NCBI RefSeq assembly: GCF_000003605.2
Contig: NW_003111816.1
Span: 1 to 35,342 of the forward strand
Direction of reading: 5' to 3'
DNA from: Saccoglossus kowalevskii
Lineage: Eukaryota; Hemichordata; Enteropneusta; Harrimaniidae
DNA: 35,342 bases
Under the pieces are notes generated by a model that was not told the origin of the DNA, made no database searches, and saw only the letters and a program-made list of their open reading frames with translations. Both the position numbers and the translations under genes were made by a program. Shown here piece by piece: positions 1-10,870 of this stretch (position 1 is its first letter; the number at the start of each line of letters is the position of its first letter).

Positions 1-232
1 CATGAGAACACATAGATGTCCACACTGTGTATGCAATGGTTACAAACACCAATGTGTTAATGAGAACACATAGATGTCTACACTGTGTATGCAATGGTGA
101 CAAACACCAATGTGTTAATGAGAACACATAGATGGTCACACTGTGTATGCAATGGTGACAAACACCAATGTGTTAATGAGAATACATAGATAGCCACACT
201 GTGTATGCAATGGTGACAAACACCAATGTGTT

Positions 233-407
233 AATGAGGATACATAGATGGCCACACTGTGTATGCAATGGTGACAAACAAGAATGTGTTAATTAGAACA
301 CAAATATCGCCACACTGTGTATGCAATGGTGACAAACACCAATGTGTTAATGATACATAGATGGCCGACCACACTGTGTATGCAATGGTGACAAACACCA
401 ATGTGTT
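233..407 (+). repeat. 175-bp three-monomer module (58+58+59), ten copies in the window
   Basis: The module is a GAGGATAC monomer ending in ACAAGAATGTG, then an AATTAG / ATATCGCC monomer, then a 59-bp monomer. The 59-bp unit has lost 3 bp (GATACAT instead of GAGAACACAT) and gained 4 bp (GGCCGACCACAC). Copies start at 233, 1742, 7974 (without the AAGAA change), 9483, 13721, 16970 (TAGCCGACC), 19986, 21263, 26310 and 31519. Two-monomer partials without the 59-bp unit lie at 19870, 26194 and 27181. The +1 bp shifts reading phase, so the recurrent 85-codon minus-strand reading frames sit exactly over this module. It is a good marker for counting higher-order units. Confidence 0.9.
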
Positions 408-871
408 AATAAGAACATATAGATGGTCACACTGTGTATGCAATGGTGACAAACACCAATGTGTTAATGTGAACACATAGATAGCCACACTGTATACGCA
501 ATGGTGACAAATACCAATGTGTTAATGAGAACACATAGATAGCCACACTGTAAATGCAATGGTGACAAACACCAATGTGTTAATGAGAACACATAAATGG
601 CCACACTGTAAATGTAATGGTGACAAACATCAATGTGTTAATGAGAACACATATTTGGCCACACTGTGTATGCAATGGTGACAAACACCAATATGTTAAT
701 GAGAACACATAAATGGCCACACTGTGTATGCAATTGTGACAAACACCAATGTGTTAATGAGAACACATAGATAGCCACACTGTGTATGCAATGGTGACAA
801 ACACCAATGTGTTAATGAGAACACATAGATAGCCACACTGTGTATGCAATGGTGACAAACACCAATGTGTT

Positions 872-929
872 AATGAGAACACATAGATGGCCACACTGTG
901 TATGCAATGGTGACAAACACCAATGTGTT
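872..929 (+). repeat. Reference monomer (consensus-type 58-bp unit)
   Basis: This copy agrees with the majority base at every position by eye and serves as the reference for variant positions quoted elsewhere. It holds a TGGCCA hexamer (positions 17-22), which many but not all monomers keep. Others read TGGTCA, TAGCCA or TGTCCA there. It has 24 G/C among 58 bases. On the minus strand its three frames would read peptides of the types NTLVFVTIAYTVW, HIGVCHHCIHSVAIY and THWCLSPLHTQCGHL. These are the building blocks of every long minus-strand reading frame in the window. Confidence 0.9.
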
Positions 930-942
930 AATGAGAACACAT
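923..942. other. Dyad-symmetric junction segment, present in nearly every monomer (example)
   Basis: Across each monomer junction, ATGTGTT (positions 52-58) is followed by the six-base spacer AATGAG and then by AACACAT (positions 7-13 of the next unit). The two heptamers are exact reverse complements, so a 7-bp stem with a 6-nt loop is possible on either strand. The same GTGTT (54-58) can instead pair with AACAC (45-49) over a 4-nt loop. The example sits at 923-929 and 936-942. The dyad is a property of the consensus. Whether it extrudes as a cruciform, binds a protein or does nothing is unknown. Variants at 54/56 and 9/11 break the stem in many copies. Confidence 0.75.
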
Positions 943-1741
943 AGATAGCCACACTGTGTATGCAATGGTGACAAATACCAATGTGTTAATGAGAACACAT
1001 AGATAGCCACACTGTGTACGCAATTGTGACAAACACCAATGTGTTAATGAGAACACACAGATGGCCACACTGTGTATGCAATGGTTACAAACACCAATGT
1101 GTTAATGAGAACACATAGATGGCCACACTGTAAATGTAATGGTGACAAACATCAATGTGTTAATGAGAACACATAGATGGCCACACTGTGTATGCAATGG
1201 TTACAAACATCAATGTGTTAATGAGAACACATAGATGGCCACACTGTGTATGCAATGGTTACAAACACCAATGTGTTAATGAGAACACATAGATGTCCAC
1301 ACTGTGTATGCAATGGTTACAAACACCAATGTGTTAATGAGAACACATAGATGGCCACACTGTAAATGTAATGGTGACAAACATCAATGTGTTAATGAGA
1401 ACACATAGATGGCCACACTGTGTATGCAATGGTTACAAACACCAATGTGTTAATGAGAACACATAGATGTCCACACTGTGTATGCAATGGTTACAAACAC
1501 CAATGTGTTCATGAGAACACATAGATGTCTACACTGTGTATGCAATGGTGACAAACACCAATGTGTTAATGAGAACACATAGATGGCCACACTGTGTATG
1601 CAATGGTGACAAACACCAATGTGTTAATGAGAACACATAGATAGCCACACTGTGTATGCAATGGTGACAAACACCAATGTGTTAATGAGAACACATAGAT
1701 AGCCACACTGTGTATGCAATGGTGACAAACACCAATGTGTT

Positions 1742-1916
1742 AATGAGGATACATAGATGGCCACACTGTGTATGCAATGGTGACAAACAAGAATGTGTTA
1801 ATTAGAACACAAATATCGCCACACTGTGTATGCAATGGTGACAAACACCAATGTGTTAATGATACATAGATGGCCGACCACACTGTGTATGCAATGGTGA
1901 CAAACACCAATGAGTT
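1742..1916 (+). repeat. 175-bp module, copy 2
   Basis: Same three-monomer order as at 233-407. The monomer right after the 59-bp unit begins after GAGTTAATAAG, a substitution shared with the copy at 9483 and with the module remnant near 23230. That links these three as closer relatives. Confidence 0.85.
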
Positions 1917-3134
1917 AATAAGAACATATAGATGGTCACACTGTATATGCAATGGTGACAAACACCAATGTGTTAATGTGAACACATAGATAGCCACACT
2001 GTATACGCAATGGTGACAAATACCAATGTGTTAATGAGAACACATAGATAGCCACACTGTAAATGCAATGGTGACAAACACCAATGTGTTAATGAGAACA
2101 CATAAATGGCCACACTGTAAATGTAATGGTGACAAACATCAATGTGTTAATGAGAACACATATTTGGCCACACTGTGTATGCAATGGTGACAAACACCAA
2201 TATGATAATGAGAACACATAAATGGCCACACTGTGTATGCAATGGTGACAAACACCAATGTGTTAATGAGAACACATAGATAGCCACACTGTGTATGCAA
2301 TGGTGACAAATACCAATGTGTTAATGAGAACACATAGATGGTCACACTGTGTATGCAATGGTAACAAACATCAATGTGTTAATGAGAACACACAGATGGC
2401 CACACTATGTATGCAATGGTGACAAACACCAATGTGTTAATGAGAACACATATTTGGCCACACTGTGTATGCAATGGTGACAAACACCAATATGTTAATG
2501 AGAACACATAAATGGCCACACTGTGTATGCAATGGTGACAAACACCAATGTGTTAATGAGAACACATAGATAGCCACACTATGTATGCAATGGTGACAAA
2601 CACCAATGTGTTAATGAGAACACATAGATGGTCACACTGTGTATGCAATGGTAACAAACATCAATGTGTTAATGAGAACACACAGATGGCCACACTATGT
2701 ATGCAATTGTGACAAACACCAATGCGTTAATGAGAATACATAGATGGCCACACTGTGTATGCAATGGTGACAAACACCAATATGTTAATGAGAACACACA
2801 GATGGCCACACTATGTATGCAATGGTGACAAACACCAATGTGTTAATGAGAACACATAGATGGTCACACTGTGTATGCAATTGTGACAAACACCAATGTG
2901 TTAATGAGAACACACAGATGGCCACACTGTGTATGCAATGGTGACAAACACCAATGTGTTAATGAGAACACATAAATGGTCACACTGTGTATGCAATGGT
3001 GATAAACACCAATGTGTTAATGAGAACACATAGATGGTCACACTGTGTATGCAATTGTGACAAACACCAATGTGTTAATGAGAACATATAGATGGCCACA
3101 CTGTGTATGCAATTGTGACAAACACCAATGTGTT

Positions 3135-4336
3135 AATGAGGATACATAGATGGCCACACTGTGTATGCAATTGTGACAAACACCAATGTGTTAATGAGAA
3201 CACACAGATGGCCACACTGTGTATGCAATGGTTACAAACACCAATGTGTTAATGAGAACACATAGATGGTCACACTGTGTATGCAATGGTGACAAACACC
3301 AATGTGTTAATGAGGATACATAGATGGCCACACTGTGTATGCAATTGTGACAAACACCAATGTGTTAATGAAAACACATAGATGGCCACACTGTGTATGC
3401 AATGGTTACAAACACCAATGTGTTAATGAGAACACATAGATGGCCACACTGTGTATGCAATTGTGACAAACACCAATGTGTTAATGAGAACACATATATG
3501 GCCACACTGTGTATGCAATGGTTACAAACACCAATGTGTTAATGAGAACACATAGATGGCCACACTGTGTATGCAATTGTGACAAACACCAATGTGTTAA
3601 TGAGAACACATAGATGGCCACACTGTGTATGCAATTGTGACAAACACCAATGTGTTAATGAGGACACATAGATGGCCACACTGTGTATGCAATGGTGACA
3701 AACACCAACATGAAGTTTGAACTTGATCTGTCCAGGCATGTTCAAGATATTGATCGAAAACTAAATTCTTTAAAACAAAATTGCCGCCAGTCGGCCATTT
3801 TGAACTTGATCCGAAGAAAAATTGGCGTGCATGAAGGTCCTATTATGTTCAATGTATCTACCAAATGTGTTAATTAGAACACATAAATCGCCACACTGTG
3901 TATGCAATGGTGACCAACACCAATGTGTTAATGATACATAGATGGCCGACCACACTGTGTATGCAATGGTGACAAATACCAATGTGTTAATGAGAACACA
4001 TAGATAGCCACACTGTGTATTCAATGGTGACAAACACCAATGTGTTAATGAGGACACATAGATGGCCACACTGTGTATGCAATGGTGACAAACACCAATA
4101 TGTTAATGAGAACACATAGATGGTCACACTGTGTATGCAATGGTGACAAACACCAATGTGTTAATGAGAACACATAGATGGCCACACTGTATATGCAATT
4201 GTGACAAACACCAATGTGTTAATGAGAACACACAGATGGCCACACTGTGTATGCAATGGTGACAAATACCAATGTGTTAATGAGAACACATAGATAGCCA
4301 CACTGTGTATGCAATGGTGACAAACACCAATGTGTT
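3135..4336 (+). repeat. Higher-order block B with insertion, copy 1
   Basis: Collinear with 29390-30591 at an offset of 26,255, including the 157-bp insertion. The differences seen by eye are single bases, such as ACAAACACC versus ACAAAAACC just before the insertion and AAATACC versus AAACACC near 4265. The upstream half (3135-3656) also occurs at 12853-13374, where the next monomer is an ordinary one and no insertion follows. Confidence 0.85.
3709..3865. other. 157-bp non-satellite insertion, copy 1 (possible short transposon fragment)
   Basis: The monomer beginning at 3657 is split after ACACCAA (to 3708). Unrelated sequence runs to 3859, then ACCAA (3860-3864) and one extra A, after which the monomer resumes at TGTGTT. 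The left flank ends in the same ACCAA (3704-3708), compatible with a 5-bp target duplication around a 151-bp body. The body has five CpGs, a 13-bp internal direct repeat TTTGAACTTGATC (3716-3728 and 3799-3811), and no obvious terminal inverted repeat or poly-A tail. A 64-codon plus-strand frame (3683-3877, GTG start inside satellite, stop TAG) runs through it, but most of it is explained by chance openness, with no recognised domain. GCCGCCAGTCGGCCATTTTG resembles in style dispersed repeats of marine invertebrates; that is recollection, not a search result. Confidence 0.85.
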
Positions 4337-4394
4337 AATGAGAACACATAGATGGCCACACTGTGTATGCAATGGTGACAAACACCAATGTGTT

Positions 4395-5320
4395 AATGAG
4401 AACACATAGATGGCCACACTGTAAATGTAATGGTGACAAACACCAATGTGTTAATGAGAACACATAGATGGCCACACTGTGTATGCAATGGTGACAAACA
4501 CCAATGTGTTAATGAGAACACATAGATAGCCACACTGTGTATGCAATGGTGACAAATACCAATGTGTTAATGAGAACACATAGATAGCCACACTGTGTAT
4601 GCAATGGTGACAAACACCAATATGTTAATGAGAACACATAGATGGTCACACTGTGTACGCAATTGTGACAAACACCAATGTGTTAATGAGAACACACAGA
4701 TGGCCACACTGTGTATGCAATGGTTACAAACACCAATGTGTTAATGAGAACACATAGATGGCCACACTGTAAATGTAATGGTGACAAACATCAATGTGTT
4801 AATGAGAACACATAGATGGCCACACTGTGTATGCAATGGTGACAAACACCAATGTGTTAATGAGAACACATAGATGGCCACACTGTGTATGCAATGGTTA
4901 CAAACACCAATCTGTTAATGAGAACACACAGATGGTTACACTGTGTATGCAATGGTGACAAACACCAATGTGTTAATGAGAACACATAGATAGCCACACT
5001 GTATGCAATGGTGACAAACACCAATATGTTAATGAGAACACATAGATAGCCACACTGTATACGCAATGGTGACAAACACCAATCTGTTAATGAGAACACA
5101 TAGATGGCCACACTGTGTATGCAATGGTGACAAACACCAATATGTTAATGAGAACACATAGATGGTCACACTGTATATGCAATGGTGACAAACACCAATG
5201 TGTTAATGAGAACACATAGATGGTCACACTGTGTATGCAATGGTGACAAACACCAATGTGTTAATGAGAATACATAGATGGCCACACTGTGTATGCAATG
5301 GTGACAAACACCAATATGTT
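4395..5320 (+). repeat. Higher-order block C, copy 1
   Basis: Collinear with 17610-18535 at an offset of 13,215. Shared rare features are CAATCTGTTAATG twice, the CACAGATGGTTACAC unit, and a 56-bp monomer lacking two bases (CACACTGTATGCAATGG, near 4998 and 18213). The first 580 bp also match 6176-6755. The 56-bp unit shifts reading phase and yields the 84-codon minus-strand frames at 4857-5111 and 18072-18326. These are not regarded as genes. Confidence 0.83.
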
Positions 5321-5436
5321 AATGAGGATACATAAATGGCCACACTGTGTATGCAATGGTTACAAACACCAATGTGTTAATGAGAACACATAAATGGCCA
5401 CACTGTGTATGCAATGGTGACAAACACCAATGTGTT

Positions 5437-6755
5437 AATGAGGACACATAGATGGCCACACTGTGTATGCAATGGTGACAAAAACCAACATGAAGTTTGA
5501 ACTTGATCTGTCCAGGCATGTTCAAGATATTGATCGAAAACTAAATTCTTTAAAACAAAATTGCCGCCAGTCGGCCATTTTGAACTTGATCCGAAGAAAA
5601 ATTGGCGTGCATGAAGGTCCTATTATGTTCAATGTATCTACCAAATGTGTTAATTAGAACACATAAATCGCCACACTGTGTATGCAATGGTGACCAACAC
5701 CAATGTGTTAATGATACATAGATGGCCGACCACACTGTGTATGCAATGGTGACAAATACCAATGTGTTAATGAGAACACATAGATAGCCACACTGTGTAT
5801 TCAATGGTGACAAACACCAATGTGTTAATGAGGACACATAGATGGCCACACTGTGTATGCAATGGTGACAAACACCAATATGTTAATGAGAACACATAGA
5901 TGGTCACACTGTGTATGCAATGGTGACAAACACCAATGTGTTAATGAGAACACATAGATGGGCCACACTGTATATGCAATTGTGACAAACACCAATGTGT
6001 TAATGAGAACACACAGATGGCCACACTGTGTATGCAATGGTGACAAATACCAATGTGTTAATGAGAACACATAGATAGCCACACTGTGTATGCAATGGTG
6101 ACAAACACCAATGTGTTAATGAGAACACATAGATGGCCACACTGTGTATGCAATGGTGACAAACACCAATGTGTTAATGAGAACACATAGATGGCCACAC
6201 TGTAAATGTAATGGTGACAAACACCAATGTGTTAATGAGAACACATAGATGGCCACACTGTGTATGCAATGGTGACAAACACCAATGTGTTAATGAGAAC
6301 ACATAGATAGCCACACTGTGTATGCAATGGTGACAAATACCAATGTGTTAATGAGAACACATAGATAGCCACACTGTGTATGCAATGGTGACAAACACCA
6401 ATATGTTAATGAGAACACATAGATGGTCACAGTGTGTACGCAATTGTGACAAACACCAATGTGTTAATGAGAACACACAGATGGCCACACTGTGTATGCA
6501 ATGGTTACAAACACCAATGTGTTAATGAGAACACATAGATGGCCACACTGTAAATGTAATGGTGACAAACATCAATGTGTTAATGAGAACACATAGATGG
6601 CCACACTGTGTATGCAATGGTGACAAACACCAATGTGTTAATGAGAACACATAGATGGCCACACTGTGTATGCAATGGTTACAAACACCAATCTGTTAAT
6701 GAGAACACATAGATGGTCACACTGTGTATGCAATGGTGACAAACACCAATGTGTT
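5437..6755 (+). repeat. Higher-order block B, copy 2 (downstream half plus block C part)
   Basis: Collinear with 3657-4974 at an offset of 1780, then 1781 after an extra G at about 5960 (GATGGGCCAC). Similarity begins only one monomer before the insertion. The monomers upstream of 5437 (ATAAATGG, GAGGATAC) differ from those upstream of 3657, so a crossover junction lies close to the insertion. Confidence 0.82.
5489..5645. other. 157-bp non-satellite insertion, copy 2
   Basis: Base-for-base the same as 3709-3865 by eye, at the same monomer position and in the same orientation. Only the flank differs, with ACAAAAACC before it rather than ACAAACACC. Identity of both body and junctions shows it arose by duplication of the surrounding satellite segment, not by a second insertion event. 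The internal repeat lies at 5496-5508 and 5579-5591. Confidence 0.85.
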
Positions 6756-6871
6756 AATGAGAACACATAAATGGCCACACTGTATATGCAATGGTGACAA
6801 ACACCAATGTGTTAATGAGAACATATAGATGGCCACACTGTGTATGCAATTGTGACAAACACCAATGTGTT

Positions 6872-7440
6872 AATGAGAACACATAGATGGCCACACTGTG
6901 TATGCAATGGTTACAAACACCAATCTGTTAATGAGAACACATAGATGGTCACACTGTGTATGCAATGGTGACAAACACCAATGTGTTAATGAGAACATAT
7001 AGATGGCCACACTGTGTATGCAATGGTTACAAACACCAATATGTTAATGAGAACACATAGATGGTCACACTGTGTACGCAATTGTGACAAACACCAATGT
7101 GTTAATGAGAACACATAGATAGCCACACTGTGTATGCAATGGTGACAAACACCAATGTGTTAATGAGAACACATAGATAGCCACACTGTGTATGCAATGG
7201 TTACAAACACCAATGTGTTAATGAGAACACATAGATGGCCACACTGTGTATGCAATGGTTACAAACACCAATGTGTTAATGAGAATACATAGATGGCCAC
7301 ACTGTGTATGCAATGGTGACAAACACCAATGTGTTAATGAGAATACATAGATGGCCACACTGTGTATGCAATGGTGACAAACACCAATGTGTTAATGAGA
7401 ATACATAGATGGCCACACTGTGTATGCAATGGTGACAAAC
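6872..7440 (+). repeat. Higher-order block G, copy 1
   Basis: From the CAATCTG / TGGTC units onward (6930) this stretch is collinear with 10185-10525 and beyond, at an offset of 3255. The order is TGGTC, ACATATAG, TGGTC/TACGC, TAGCC, TAGCC/GGTTAC, TGGCC/GGTTAC, then a run of GAATAC units. The run of near-identical GAATAC units at 7277-7450 is a small homogenised patch. Confidence 0.65.
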
Positions 7441-7973
7441 ACCAATGTGTTAATGAGAACACATAGATGGCCACACTGTGTATGCAATTGTGACAAATAC
7501 CAATGTGTTAATGAGAACACATAAATGGCCACACTGTGTATACAATGGTGACAAACACCAATGTATTAATGAGAACACATTGATGTCCACACTGTGTATG
7601 TAATGGTGACAAATACCAATGTGTTAATGAGAACACATAAATGGCCACACTGTGTATGCAATGGTGACAAACACCAATGTGTTAATGAGAACACATAGAT
7701 GGCCACACTGTGTATGCAATGGTGACAAACACCAATGTATTAATGAGAACACATATATGTCTACACTGTGTATGCAATGGTGACAAACACCAATGTGTTA
7801 ATGAGAACACATAGATAGCCACACTGTGTATGCAATGGTGACAAACACCAATGTGTTAATGAGGATACATAGATGGCCACACTGTGTATGCAATGGTGAC
7901 AAACACCAATGTGTTAATGAGAACACATAGATAGCCACACTGTGTATGCAATGGTGACAAACACCAATGTGTT

Positions 7974-8601
7974 AATGAGGATACATAGATGGCCACACTG
8001 TGTATGCAATGGTGACAAACACCAATGTGTTAATTAGAACACAAATATCGCCACACTGTGTATGCAATGGTGACAAACACCAATGTGTTAATGATACATA
8101 GATGGCCGACCACACTGTGTATGCAATGGTGACAAACACCAATGTGTTAATGAGGATACATAATTGTCTGCACTGTGTATGCAATGGTGACAAACACCAA
8201 TGTGTTAATGTGAACACATAGATGGCCACACTGTGTATGCAATGGTGACAAACACCAATATGTTAATGAGAACATATAGATGGTCACACTGTATACGCAA
8301 TGGTGAAAAACACCAATGTGTTAATAAGAACACATAAATGGCCACACTGTGTATGCAATGGTGACAAACACCAATGTGTTAATGTGAACACATAGATAGC
8401 CACACTGTATACGCACTGGTGACAAACACCAATGTGTTAATGAGAACACATAAATGGCCACACTGTAAATGTAATGGTGACAAACATCAATGTGTTAATG
8501 AGAACACATATTTGGCCACACTGTGTATGCAATGGTGACAAACACCAATATGTTAATGAGAACACATAAATGGCCACACTGTGTATGCAATTGTGACAAA
8601 C
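7974..8601 (+). repeat. Block F copy 1, with the 175-bp module variant
   Basis: This 0.6-kb segment is collinear with 26310-26937 at an offset of 18,336. Shared private markers are TGAAAAACACC (near 8304 and 26640) in a TATACGC monomer and the following AATAAG / ATAAATGG unit. In this copy the first monomer of the module lacks the AAGAATG change, and a TAATTGTCTGC variant occurs at about 8161. The other copy has neither difference. Confidence 0.75.
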
Positions 8602-9424
8602 ACCAATGTGTTAATGAGAACACATAGATAGCCACACTGTGTATGCAATGGTGACAAACACCAATGTGTTAATGAGAACACATAGATAGCCACACTGTGT
8701 ATGCAATGGTGACAAACACCAATGTGTTAATGAGAACACATAGATGGCCACACTGTGTATGCAATGGTGACAAACACCAATGTGTTAATGAGAACACATA
8801 GATAGCCACACTGTGTATGCAATGGTGACAAATACCAATGTGTTAATGAGAACACATAGATAGCCACACTGTGTACGCAATTGTGACAAACACCAATGTG
8901 TTAATGAGAACACACAGATGGCCACACTGTGTATGCAATGGTTACAAACACCAATGTGTTAATGAGAACACATAGATGGCCACACTGTAAATGTAATGGT
9001 GACAAACATCAATGTGTTAATGAGAACACATAGATGGCCACACTGTGTATGCAATGGTTACAAACATCAATGTGTTAATGAGAACACATAGATGGCCACA
9101 CTGTGTATGCAATGGTTACAAACACCAATGTGTTAATGAGAACACATAGATGTCCACACTGTGTATGCAATGGTTACAAACACCAATGTGTTAATGAGAA
9201 CACATAGATGGCCACACTGTAAATGTAATGGTGACAAACATCAATGTGTTAATGAGAACACATAGATGGCCACACTGTGTATGCAATGGTTACAAACACC
9301 AATGTGTTAATGAGAACACATAGATGTCCACACTGTGTATGCAATGGTTACAAACACCAATGTGTTAATGAGAACACATAGATGTCTACACTGTGTATGC
9401 AATGGTGACAAACACCAATGTGTT
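8439..9424 (+). repeat. Higher-order block A, partial copy
   Basis: Collinear with 582-1567 at an offset of 7857. It begins at the ATAAATGG/TAAATGTAATGG monomer and includes the ATATTTGG monomer, the paired TAGCC units, the TGTACGC unit and the alternating GGTTAC / TAAATGTAATGG series. It ends just before the 175-bp module at 9483, which follows two monomers earlier than in copy 1. Confidence 0.8.
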
Positions 9425-10126
9425 AATGAGAACACATAGATAGCCACACTGTGTATGCAATGGTGACAAACACCAATGTGTTAATGAGGATACATAGATG
9501 GCCACACTGTGTATGCAATGGTGACAAACAAGAATGTGTTAATTAGAACACAAATATCGCCACACTGTGTATGCAATGGTGACAAACACCAATGTGTTAA
9601 TGATACATAGATGGCCGACCACACTGTGTATGCAATGGTGACAAACACCAATGAGTTAATAAGAACATATAGATGGTCACACTGTATATGCAATGGTGAC
9701 AAACACCAATGTGTTAATGTGAACACATAGATAGCCACACTGTATACGCAATGGTGACAAATACCAATGTGTTAATGAGAACACATAGATAGCCACACTG
9801 TAAATGCAATGGTGACAAACACCAATGTGTTAATGAGAACACATAAATGGCCACACTGTAAATGTAATCGTGACAAACATCAATGTGTTAATGAGAACAC
9901 ATAGATGGCCACACTGTGTATGCAATGGTGACAAACACCAATGTGTTAATGAGAACATAGATGGCCGACCACACTGTGTATGCAATGGTGACAAACACCA
10001 ATGTGTTAATAAGAACACATAAATGGCCACACTGTATATATGCAATGGTGACAAACACCAATGTGTTAATGAGAACATATAGATGGCCACACTGTGTATG
10101 CAATTGGTGACAAACACCAATGTGTT

Positions 10127-10870
10127 AATGAGAACACATAGATGGCCACACTGTGTATGCAATGGTTACAAACACCAATCTGTTAATGAGAACACATAGA
10201 TGGTCACACTGTGTATGCAATGGTGACAAACACCAATGTGTTAATGAGAACATATAGATGGCCACACTGTGTATGCAATGGTTACAAACACCAATATGTT
10301 AATGAGAACACATAGATGGTCACACTGTGTACGCAATTGTGACAAACACCAATGTGTTAATGAGAACACATAGATAGCCACACTGTGTATGCAATGGTGA
10401 CAAACACCAATGTGTTAATGAGAACACATAGATAGCCACACTGTGTATGCAATGGTTACAAACACCAATGTGTTAATGAGAACACATAGATGGCCACACT
10501 GTGTATGCAATGGTTACAAACACCAATGTGTTAATGAGAATACATAGATGGCCACACTGTGTATGCAATGGTGACAAACACCAATGTGTTAATGAGAACA
10601 CATAGATAGCCACACTGTGTATGCAATGGTTACAAACACCAATGTGTTAATGAGAACACATAGATGGCCACACTGTGTATGCAATGGTTACAAACACCAA
10701 TGTGTTAATGAGAATACATAGATGGCCACACTGTGTATGCAATGGTGACAAACACCAATGTGTTAATGAGAATACATAGATGGCCACACTGTGTATGCAA
10801 TGGTGACAAACACCAATGTGTTAATGAGAATACATAGATGGCCACACTGTGTATGCAATGGTTACAAACA
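10127..10870 (+). repeat. Higher-order block G, copy 2 with an internal local duplication
   Basis: Collinear with the block at 6872-7440. The short series TAGCC/GGTTAC, TGGCC/GGTTAC, GAATAC occurs here twice in succession (about 10417-10590 and 10591-10765), a recent three- to four-monomer tandem duplication absent from copy 1. Just upstream, two length variants lie within about 70 bp: TATATATGC near 10034 and CAATTGGTGAC near 10102. These produce the 110-codon minus-strand frame at 9830-10162. Confidence 0.65.

Larger units (their letters stand above)
1..1683 (+). repeat. Higher-order block A, copy 1
   Basis: The order of variant monomers in this 1.7-kb stretch is repeated at 31287-32911 with very few differences. 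The shared markers include a rare C in GTTCATGAG (C at 1510 and 32738), the TGTCTAC monomer, the 175-bp module, the ATACGCAATGG monomer and the TAAATGTAATGG monomers. The copy near 31.3 kb lacks one monomer, the ATATTTGG type at about 640-697. Positions 582-1567 also match 8439-9424, and 582-1283 match 20393-21094. Such long collinear similarity in a satellite implies amplification of multi-monomer segments rather than of single units. Confidence 0.85.

Noticed and set aside
231-488. 85-codon minus-strand frame repeated at 1740, 7972, 9481, 13719, 16968, 19984, 26308 and 31517 as a possible gene family
   Set aside because: It lies exactly over the 175-bp module and starts at a GTG inside a monomer. 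Its repeats are translated satellite in rotating frames. The copies differ by unconstrained changes, and no domain, start context or splice structure supports a protein.
903-911. TATGCAATG as an octamer or C/EBP-like binding site and a possible promoter element
   Set aside because: The match is partial and occurs simply because it is in the monomer. No transcription unit, TATA box arrangement or terminator accompanies it.
872-929. CENP-B box or telomere-type motif in the monomer
   Set aside because: No match to the CENP-B core (TTCG...CGGG) and no short G-rich telomere units. The consensus lacks CpG altogether.
923-942. Hairpin maintained by compensatory selection
   Set aside because: Most stem-breaking changes (G54A, G56A, C9T, C11T) are not matched by a partner change in the neighbouring unit. 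Only occasional pairs such as the one near 8264 are compensated.
3683-3877. 64-codon plus-strand frame across the insertion, present three times
   Set aside because: Its identity among copies follows from identity of the duplicated DNA, so it says nothing about selection. It begins and ends in satellite sequence, and no domain is recognised. A fragment of a transposon protein cannot be excluded but is not supported.
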